From positions 87,130,871 through 87,194,870 of the forward strand of contig CM051455.1 of assembly GCA_028274465.1 (NCBI GenBank): a DNA stretch of 64,000 bases, given 5' to 3'. Under the pieces are notes generated by a model. That model was given only the letters and a program-made list of their open reading frames with translations, ran no database searches and had not been told where the DNA came from. Within the stretch, counting starts at the first letter, position 1. Each line of letters starts with the position of its first letter. The stretch is from Plantago ovata. Lineage: Eukaryota; Streptophyta; Magnoliopsida; Lamiales; Plantaginaceae. A program made the translations under genes and the position numbers. This document shows, piece after piece, positions 56,818 through 64,000 of the stretch.

Positions 56818-57767
56818 GGCAAATGTTAAATGTTGGAGCATTAATTAATAAATGTTGGAAATTATTTGTAAATTACAAAAAGTCCTTAAATTTTATAATT
56901 TAAAAAAATAACCATAAACGTTTTAAATCAACACAAAACTCCTATTTAAATAACTCAATATCCTAAATTTCACTTTCTCAATGGTTCTTCATTAATTTAA
57001 TTCATAAGCACAACCATAAGATATCACCCGACTCGAATCGATATTAGTTCATTTAAATTATTAATTTTAATAAATATAAATCGTCTCCCAAGTCGAATTA
57101 GATGCCATCAAAATATTATAAGATTATCTATCCTTATCATCATCCTCAACATCATCTCCATCACCATAAATTTTGTATAACTTTTCGACTAATGAATTTA
57201 AAATAAAGTACTATTATCACATAATCATAATCCACGTAATACTTAGTTATTTATCACTTGAAAATTAACTATCACTATTATAATTAAATAAAATTAAAAA
57301 AATATATTTAAAATTTGGAAGCAGCAGGCCTGCTGCTACTCAACAACTAGATTAGTAGCAGCCTGTTGGGCAGCCCAGCAGGTTGTTGCTGTTCAGTAGC
57401 AGCAGGCCAGCTGCTTCCATTTTTTTTTAATTTTTTTTCGTTTTGATTTCAACGGAAGTTTGTTTTACATAATAAAGATAAATAATTAAAAAGATATTAT
57501 TTTGTAATTAGCATAATTCGATCATTTTTTGTTCAAGTGTCCATTTCATGTTATTAATTTATATTTAGGAGAGTATTTATTTTAGAAAGAGTTTGTGGTA
57601 AAGTAAAATTAATGAATTTATTATATTTGCAATTGTTTATCCTAATTTGTATGAATTTAATAAGTTTTGGATTCATTTTTAATATTTATAAAATAAATCT
57701 TGTTTTGCAATATACTAATAAATTTCCAACATTTAGTAAAATAGCTAAGATGTTTAACAAGCCCCCT
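56818..57767. mobile_element. Candidate non-autonomous DNA transposon (MITE-like)
   Basis: About 950 bp flanked by TTATATA (56811-56817 and 57768-57774). The ends are imperfect inverted repeats: ggc-aaatgttaaa...taaatgttggaaat on the left and the complement of atttccaacatttagt...tttaacaagccccc on the right. It is AT-rich and non-coding. The TSD is AT-rich and could arise by chance, so the call is tentative. Confidence 0.45.
57317..57418. repeat. GC-richer inverted repeat inside the candidate MITE
   Basis: Outer arms ggaagcagcaggcctgctgc and its near-complement ending ggccagctgcttcc pair over about 30 bp with one or two mismatches. The interior is also dyad-rich (gcagcctgttgggcagccc). It would form a long hairpin, embedded in very AT-rich DNA. 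Confidence 0.75.
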
Positions 57768-57774
57768 TTATATA

Positions 57775-57937
57775 TCCCTGTGAAGAAGAAATCATGTGTT
57801 CTTTGAGTTTTTCGCTGCTACAGTATTTAATATTTAGTACAGTGAGTCAATGTTGTCTGCACTGTTGTGACTACATTGAGCTTAACATTGTACGTAACAT
57901 TGAACACTGACTCTATAAGAGAACACAGTTTTTGCAG
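57775..57937. other. Intergenic DNA before a candidate exon
   Basis: Nothing recognisable except a T-rich run into a splice-acceptor-like cacagtttttgcag at 57924-57937. Confidence 0.3.
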
Positions 57938-58060
57938 GTACCCATCTGGGAGGATCCTTATTTGTACAAAGTACAACCAAACCGACCAATAGGAAATGAG
58001 TACAATGTCAACAACCCCAGGACAACGTGTTTACAAAAAAGTGGGATTGTATATTCATGA
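57938..58060 (+). other. Candidate terminal exon, unidentified
   Basis: After an acceptor-like tttttgcag, 40 codons are open to a TGA at 58058-58060 (VPIWEDPYLYKVQPNRPIGN and 20 more). Composition is more coding-like than its surroundings. No family is recognised and no upstream exon is seen because the MITE-like element and retrotransposons intervene. It could be a gene relic or chance. Confidence 0.25.
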
Positions 58061-59192
58061 CCCATTTTTGTACCCTAGTTGCTTGATTTCGGTTGTGTTT
58101 GGTTTAGTTTTAGAAGCTACTAATTATTTGGAGTAGTTTTATAATTTATATAATAGATCTTTTAGTTCTCTATTTAGAGATGGTCTCTCATGATTAAACA
58201 TACTTGTTATCTTGTTATGGTAAAGTAACTAATATCAAATTGAAAAATATAAAATATTTAAACAAATGTGAAATAAAATGAAACATGCATTTTGCAAAAA
58301 AATAATTTAGTCAAAACAATTGAGTGGTAATTATGAATTTTAACAAAAGTGAACAGGCGCTGCATTCGGTCTAATACTTCAAAAAGTAGGTATACAATCG
58401 AAAAGTGACTATTAGTATATTTTTCAATCATGCTCTCTCTTTGATGTGCCTCAAAAACTCTAATCTAAACTGAATTGATTTTGAGATGAACAAAGCCTCA
58501 TTCCTCGTTGAACTTGAACCGTTTATTTATTACCTCATCCGTCCTATAAAATTTTACTCACTTTACTTTCTAATTCAATCGAAATACTCTTCATTACTCT
58601 CTCTAGGTGCTTGTAGAAAATGAGCTGATTTTGAATCTTATAATTTTGTTTATCTTATTATGAGTATTTGTTATTCTCACATCTCAAATATATTGTGGTA
58701 TTTTTTAACAAAGTTTCCTTGATGTCGTTTAAAAAAAATAAGTTATTCCTTACGATAAAATAAGTTAGATATATTTATAAATCTGGTAATTTAATGGGTT
58801 AAAATTTAGACACTTAGAGCATTCATATACTATTGGGCTTAATTGCACACAATTTGTGATATATATAACGTATTTTTTAACGCATTTATATTTTGATATC
58901 TTGAATCTTATCATTTTTACATATTCGTTTCATATCGTATTTATTTCACATATTCGTATTCATGATTCCTGGACTAAATCTATATGGGTCCAATCTATAT
59001 TGGTGGGTATACTTTTAGGTGGGTCAGTTCAAATATAAAGAAGAGCAATTCACTTGATTTAATATTATTGATCCTTTATGAAAAAAATATAATGGCTAAC
59101 TTGCCAATAAAATAGGTAAACACAACCATGTGATTCGAATTTATGATTAAGAGGAAATCTCTCTAAATCAGCTGAAACTTGGCCGGAGAGAA
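58061..59192. other. AT-rich intergenic region
   Basis: No ORF, RNA gene or repeat could be supported on either strand. Confidence 0.5.
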
Positions 59193-59516
59193 ATGATTTC
59201 GGGGTTTCGCAAAGTGGAAGTTGAAACTAATTCTTTGGAGCTTTTGCAAATGATCAATGGAGAGTTGGATGTTGAAGATGGAGGTGTTGACCATGTGCTC
59301 CGCACAAGTATTTGCTTCTCTTCTTATCTACACAAAAGTTGTGTCCCAATATTTGTCCAAGAGCCATTTACAACCCCCAAATTCACAGCAGCAACTCTCG
59401 GCGAATTAATTGTGGCGGATCCGACATCACCGACACCAATCGCCAGCCTTGCAATTGCAAAATCAATACCCAAATTCACAGGCATGTCACTGCAAATTGA
59501 AGATCTCTTATGGTGA
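59193..59516 (+). pseudogene. Possible RNase H-like fragment
   Basis: The first ~30 codons (GFRKVEVETNSLELLQMING) resemble the plant reverse-transcriptase-like RNase H domain found in LINE-derived genes and in many plant proteins (the 'VEVDS..VV..ING' core). The remainder to the TGA at 59516 does not resemble it, and there is no upstream catalytic core. It is most likely a short relic. A reading on the opposite strand (59330-59482) is also open, so strand is uncertain. Confidence 0.3.
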
Positions 59517-60399
59517 CAAATTAAATTGGGGAAAAAAAATTGGTGAACTCGAAAATGGGGGATTGATTGGATTTGGGACAGAATTTTTGTATTTATACAT
59601 TAGGGCAATTAGGGCAATAGCAGTTCCAGTAATTCATCCAAACTATCAGGGTGTTATGGTCTTATCGGGTGGCCCCATAAAATATACTTGGGCCTGGATC
59701 CAAAACTTCCAACCCTGAAAAAACGGAATCATTAAACACTTGGCCCAAATCCTAAATCTGCCCGAGATTTTAAGCAAACAGGCGGAATAAGAATCAATTG
59801 GGGGGTTTTGTGACGGTGAACGCCATTTTTTATGTAAAAACACCAAATCAATCAACCCCTTGAACAAAATGGGCAAGTGTGAATTTGACTCTCTTGAATG
59901 TAAAGTTGAAAGATTCCACGGTATACAACAAAGTGGCTAAATGGTTCGAAAAAATAATACTCTTTGTATCTTATTTAGTTGTCTTTTTAGAAATATTGTT
60001 ACTTAATAGTTGTCATTTTAGGCATAATAACTTTGTCCCTATATTCGTTACTATCAATACAATATTCATATATTAATTTAAATTTAAAGTAATATAATAA
60101 GCCTGATGATTCAATCAATTGATTGACCTACCAATCAATTTTAAACCGTTGATCTTACTTATTCAGTTTTAATCTGATGCGTACATGTGTCATTAAGTAT
60201 TTTTTCCTTTTAAAATTCCTATTTTAATATTTGATATAAAAAAATTATTGAGATATTTAGTTTTATTCCAACTCTTATGCAGTGGATATATAATTAACCT
60301 CTCTATATAATGAGTGAAATAAAACGCGTGTGGTTCACGCAATCTGATTTTTCGCTGATTTGCCGACTTTTTCTTTTAGTTGCTTTATTATCCTTCCTT
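59517..60399. other. Intergenic region
   Basis: AT-rich, with no supported gene. A short palindromic patch (caatcaattgattg...caatcaatt near 60113-60140) is present. Confidence 0.4.
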
Positions 60400-60455
60400 C
60401 ATCGTTCCAAATTCTTTTTTTTTTTTGATGGGGCGGCCATCGTTCCAAATTCTTT
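60400..60455. mobile_element. Tiny poly(A)-tailed retroposition scar
   Basis: catcgttccaaattcttt occurs twice (60400-60417, 60438-60455), flanking 20 bp made of T9 plus gatggggcggc. Read on the minus strand this is a short G/C segment with a poly(A) tail between 18-bp duplications, as expected of a 5'-truncated LINE-mediated insertion. Confidence 0.5.
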
Positions 60456-60830
60456 GAACAGCAACAACATTACACCACACCCGATGAGACGAGGGCGACA
60501 CCCTTTACCCTTCATTCTCCGACGCCAAAGCCGGCAATTCTCCCGCCACCGTTGACAATCCCCCATCCAAAACTCCGGACCTTTGAAGCTTCTCCATCTC
60601 TCTTTCAACCAAGATTAAGCCTGCTTCGCCACCGACACCGATCGCGACACCTTTAGTCATAGATGACTACATGATGATTATTGTTATTCTCCTGCAGAAG
60701 ATTTTCATTTACAATTCTTTACGCTTCTGAGGTCGGAGAATTGCTCACTAAGGCTAACCGCAGCCTCAGACAGTGACATCAAATTCTATATTGTGAAGGC
60801 CACCCACGTGATTGTGGTATGATGTTTAAC
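60456..60830 (+). other. Candidate 5' UTR and first exons of an unidentified gene
   Basis: C-rich, plant 5'-UTR-like sequence (ccgacgccaaagccggcaat) is followed at about 60690 by ctcctgcag. An exon-like block to gtg|gtatga near 60817 contains a G-box CACGTG (60805-60810). Reading frames (SDIKFYIVKATHVIV and others) are short and interrupted. This could be the 5' part of the gene suggested by the blocks at 61287, 62594 and 62895. Low certainty. Confidence 0.25.
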
Positions 60831-61286
60831 ATTGTCTCTTTAATCTTCCTTAAATCATTTATGTTGCTTGATTGATCGACTGATTTTGTTTTGTCTTTAT
60901 TGGGTGTTTCTGTTTCTGTTATGACCTTGTTTTATCTATTACTCGATTTAGTCACTGTTTGCTAATTGCTATTGAAAACATCTTGCTATGCCAAGACCCC
61001 GAATTTCCATTATGGTGTAAGCTCTGCTCATAAACTGTTTAAAGCAAGCAACAAATAAAAGAAAGACTTTGGTGAAACTCGTTAAACAAGGATTATATTA
61101 GTGAGAACTACCTGATTCAGACCATTGTTTGCTTGTGACTTGGGATTTAATTTCATCTTTTCTTTTTAGATTTTTGGGTATATAATTAAGATTTTTTTCC
61201 CGATCTCAGAATTGTTTCGCCTATCTCTACTTCAGATAGCCTATTTATAAAATCCCTTCTTCCCTTTTTATTTGATTGTTCCTCAG
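60831..61286. other. Intron-like T-rich region
   Basis: T-rich sequence without ORFs ends in tttgattgttcctcag (61271-61286), a good acceptor. Confidence 0.3.
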
Positions 61287-61406
61287 AGAATTTTGTACTG
61301 TATCAAGTTTGAGTTTCAAGGTGACCGGGTAGAATGGAGGCTTAACTTACCAATAGACCTCGAAAAGGACTGTCTTGATTATCCAATGTCTGGACAATAC
61401 TATTGA
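61287..61406 (+). other. Candidate exon, unidentified (ends in stop)
   Basis: From the acceptor, 39 codons are open to TGA at 61404-61406. They include KFEFQGDRVEWRLNLPIDLE and then KDCLDYPMSG, which looks like genuine protein sequence. No family is recognised. The stop is followed at once by a donor-like ttag|gtaact. Confidence 0.35.
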
Positions 61407-61582
61407 ATTTAGGTAACTCATAGTAATTCATATGTAGAAAGAGGAAGATCTATGCTTGAGACATTAATTTCGATAGAAGGTGCATTATAGCTGTCTTAGC
61501 TTTGTATATGTTGAACTTTTGTGTCACTTATTTGTTCTCTCTCATTTTGTACTAGTACCACTTACAGTAATATGGTGTTTAT

Positions 61583-62400
61583 TAGGCCTGGCAATTGGGC
61601 CGGATTGGGCCGGATCAGTCCGGTCCCTCATGGATCGGACCGGTATGGGTCGGATCAAGTGCTAATCCGCTAGAAGACTGGTCGAATCGGTCAAGGATTC
61701 GGTCCGGATCGGATCGGGTCTAGAGTCCGATCCGCCTCTTTTTTTCTTTTTTTTCTTTTCGTTTTGACTCAGAATCTGAGAATTGAGATGGAGCACACAG
61801 ACTGGTACAGAGCAGCAAAATAAATTGAAAGAAACAATTAAAAAAATGCCAAAATAGGTACAGACCACCGCTCCGCCTCCACCCACCCCTGCCGCCGCAG
61901 CCTCAATGCTAAATTTGAAAACGAATCGTTGAAAACAAATGCAAATCTTCTCCTAACCCTAGCCCCAGCCATCATAAATTGATAAAAATGAACAAAACAC
62001 ATAGAGATTCATACAACGGAGAGATTCTCACCGGCAACGGATCGACCGAGAGGGATATTGAAGAAAAGGTATTCAAAATGGTCTGGGAGTTTTTGGTTTT
62101 GGGAGCATAGAAAGAGGAATGAAGAAGGAGAAGAGATGGGTTACGAGATGAAGAAAGAGAAAAGGTGAGAAAAGATGGGTAATGAAGGGTACCCGGTAAT
62201 GAATAAACATTAATATGTTTGTACTATATAGGTCGGATCAGGTTTCAGTCCATTTGATCCTTGGACTTTAGTCCAATCCGATCCGGACCAAACGGATCGG
62301 ACTTTCTTAAATACATCAACTTTAAAATTGGTCCGGACTTGGATCGGTCCGGTCCGGATCGGATCGAAATCCGCGGATCGGATCAAACTTGCCCGGCCTA
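61583..62400. mobile_element. Non-autonomous hAT-type transposon, 818 bp
   Basis: It has a perfect 8-bp target duplication GTGTTTAT (61575-61582 and 62401-62408) and terminal inverted repeats TAGGCCTGGCAA / TAGGCCGGGCAA. Subterminal regions are packed with ggatcggatcgg/ccggtccggatc words on both sides, typical of hAT transposase-binding repeats. The 300-bp interior is AT-rich without transposase. It probably sits in an intron of the candidate gene. Confidence 0.9.
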
Positions 62401-62593
62401 GTGTTTATAATGGAGTTATCCACAACTGGGCATGTGGAGAGGCTCTGATCTTTGATTTTATGGCTTATAAAACAATATCAAGAAGAAATGGAGAGAGGAT
62501 CTTTTCCTTTCTCTCCATCTTTCGTTTCTTTTTTGTTCTTCATAATATGTTGTCTCTTATCTTTGGGCTTTATTCTCAAAATGGTTAAAACAG

Positions 62594-62679
62594 GTCTCAC
62601 AAAAGGAATGGTTCACATAATGGACGGCAAGAATAAAGATTGTTACAGGAATGTAATGCAGTGCCTGAATCTAAACGAA
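62594..62679 (+). other. Candidate coding exon, unidentified
   Basis: Acceptor aaaacag (62593) and donor GAA|GTAAGA (62680). The frame LTKGMVHIMDGKNKDCYRNV + MQCLNLNE joins in phase to the block at 62895. No family is recognised. Confidence 0.35.
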
Positions 62680-62894
62680 GTAAGATGCAGGTTTGAATTT
62701 CTCCATCATTTACTCGTGACTTTGGATTTATTTTCACATCTTTTGGGTGTATTTTTTGTATTTGGTTAGCGTTTTTCGTATGAATGATTGATCAAACAAT
62801 TTCTATTATTATAAAAAAAAATAATTTTACCGAGTCTTTATGATCCATCCCCATCTTCGATTGTTGAACTCAATGAGGAATATTGCTTCTGCAG

Positions 62895-62975
62895 GTTGAT
62901 GCTGAGGTTAACAACAATGGATGTTTGCTTGCCTTTCTCCTGGAGAGTATTTGTTTGATTAAGTGTTTGCTTCAG
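62895..62975 (+). other. Candidate coding exon, unidentified
   Basis: An 81-bp block between gcttctgcag (62894) and CAG|GTAATA (62976). It is 27 codons without a stop in the phase set by the previous block (VDAEVNNNGCLLAFLLESIC + LIKCLLQ). Length divisible by three, in-phase joining and good borders together favour a real or recently lost gene. Confidence 0.35.
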
Positions 62976-63843
62976 GTAATAAGCTTTTCTGACATACCTG
63001 CATTTGGACATATGCTCTATCATTCACCATGATATTGGGAGCATTGTTTAGCTTTTTCTCTACCTCTTTTCCGTGAAAACGCTGCATTACTTAGTGGTAG
63101 GTTGTGTACTGAGAAGCAAATCACTTTGTAAATGTGTTTTGTCTAGCAAAGCTCTCAATTATTATTCCTACAAGGATTATGTTTTCACCCTTTCCCCAAT
63201 CCCATTCAAATTGTATAATGTTATTATGGTTTAAGTTGGGAATGTGGACTTTCTATCTATATGCAATATGATGCCAGTATTTTTTGTGCAATTTATTTTG
63301 AAATAGCTTCAGCTAAGCTTAAGATTATGGTATGAATAAACTAAAATTGATTTTAGTTGTTAAATAAGAACGTAATAGCACGTGCCAGTTGATTTTAGTT
63401 TGTTCTGAATCTTTCAGCAACCCTATCAATATTAGTGTAAGGTTATCTTTAGCAAAATTAGCTCATCAGTCTTGTTCAGTTGATTATAATTCTTTTATCA
63501 TACCATCTCTGTGTGTTGATGTGCTGGCATTAGATGTAATATTTGATAGAAGTTTAGAGTTCTGATTGAGCAAATTGTTATTAAGTTAGTTTAGTTGGAG
63601 CGAGAAAGATGTGCTTTACTTCATGCATGAACCCGTGAGCTCTATAGAGATCTGCTACTTTTTTTAAGGTAGAAATCAAGTCCTAATTGCATAATCTATT
63701 TTTGTGTTGATGCATCATGCATTGGAGTCATTCTCGTTATCACAAAAACTTAACATATATGGCAATCGACCAAGTATGATCTCTTATTGTGTTTGCTCAG
63801 CTATCAAGGACGTGGATAGGTTATACCATGACAGTGCAATTCA
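62976..63843. other. Intron-like or intergenic DNA
   Basis: T-rich, with no supported ORF or RNA. Confidence 0.35.
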
Positions 63844-63946
63844 CACATGTAGGAGATCAATTTTTGAACCTGAGACCTCTAACCTACATAGCAAGATAAC
63901 AAACCAATTAAGCTACGCCAGGTTTTTTCACATGTAGGAGATCAAT
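63844..63946 (-). mobile_element. tRNA-derived SINE head or retroposed tRNA fragment
   Basis: The minus strand of 63862-63928 reads ggcgtagcttaattgg... (polymerase III A-box pattern) and ...aggttcaaaa (B-box pattern). It is bracketed by perfect 18-bp repeats cacatgtaggagatcaat (63844-63861, 63929-63946). The B box is followed only by AAAA, so the usual SINE body is missing. It is too degraded for a functional tRNA. Confidence 0.55.
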
Positions 63947-64000
63947 GCAAGAAGTCCTGGTGAGGTGGTTCAGCGGCGGAGACAGTGAGAGAGTAATGGT
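63945..64000 (+). other. Open frame running off the window
   Basis: The ATG at 63945 opens MQEVLVRWFSGGDSERVM, which continues past the window edge. The G/C-richer composition suggests an exon. It is too short to identify. Confidence 0.2.

Noticed and set aside
57612-57806. 64-codon AT-rich ORF
   Set aside because: Ile/Asn/Phe/Lys-biased composition, lies across the candidate MITE end, and has no resemblance to any protein.
61662-61886. Minus-strand ORF inside the hAT element
   Set aside because: Short, includes a homopolymer Lys run and subterminal repeats. It is not transposase.

Overview
This is plant nuclear DNA, almost certainly from a eudicot. There are no bacterial-type genes. Roughly the first 56.8 kb is a stack of nested LTR retrotransposons, and only the last 7 kb or so looks like ordinary intergenic or genic sequence. 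A run of exactly 100 N (53307-53406) marks an assembly gap. No intact host gene could be identified.

Four retrotransposon groups are present. (1) A degraded Ty3/Gypsy element of the Tat lineage lies on the minus strand. It has protease, reverse transcriptase, RNase H, a second RNase H and integrase, plus an extra ORF in the opposite orientation beyond the pol end. (2) An Athila-like Gypsy family has a tRNA-Asp primer site, encodes only gag-protease and a separate downstream ORF2, and lacks reverse transcriptase and integrase. It occurs as one full copy at 12283-20931 (TSD GTTGC), a second full copy at 33789-41978 (TSD CTTAG), a duplicated 3' part at 5000-8639, and a solo LTR at 45055-46365 (TSD GACAC). 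(3) Sirevirus-type Ty1/Copia elements (LTR termini TGTTAG...CCAACA, initiator-tRNA-Met primer site, AAAAAGGGGG polypurine tract) carry a very long extra ORF3 after pol. They comprise a 5'-truncated copy at about 25204-32250, a copy at 42362-55647, the tail of a tandem neighbour at 42018-42361, and two antisense LTR fragments. (4) Smaller elements lie in the right-hand 7 kb: a hAT-type element with a perfect 8-bp TSD, a possible MITE, and small tRNA/SINE-like or poly(A) retroposition scars.

Layout. 1-486: unassigned Copia-like leader. 487-1582: antisense Sirevirus LTR. 1355-8639 and 8640-15950: two nearly identical copies of a 7.3-kb tandem duplication, each holding LTR tip, Tat antisense ORF, Tat integrase end and Athila-like 3' part. 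12283-20931: full Athila-like element inside the Tat integrase C-terminus. 20937-25180: rest of Tat pol. 25204-32250: truncated Sirevirus with ORF3. 32251-33788: LTR fragments and a minisatellite, interrupted by the second Athila-like element (33789-41978). 42018-55647: Sirevirus array with a shared LTR and a solo LTR inside gag. 55648-56817: LTR-like DNA with a 34-bp minisatellite. 56818-64000: AT-rich DNA with small transposons and a few exon-like blocks.

Order of events, by inference: Tat insertion, Athila-like insertion into Tat, then the 7.3-kb duplication, because its copies differ less than the two LTRs of the Athila-like element. The most interesting signals are regulatory. These are GC-rich palindromes 14 bp upstream of the TATA box in the Athila-like LTR, repeated upstream of ORF2; a conserved hairpin beside a purine tract in the same family; and, in the Sirevirus, a palindrome array with LTR-like promoter pieces between pol and ORF3. 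Both families appear to carry an accessory ORF with its own expression signals.
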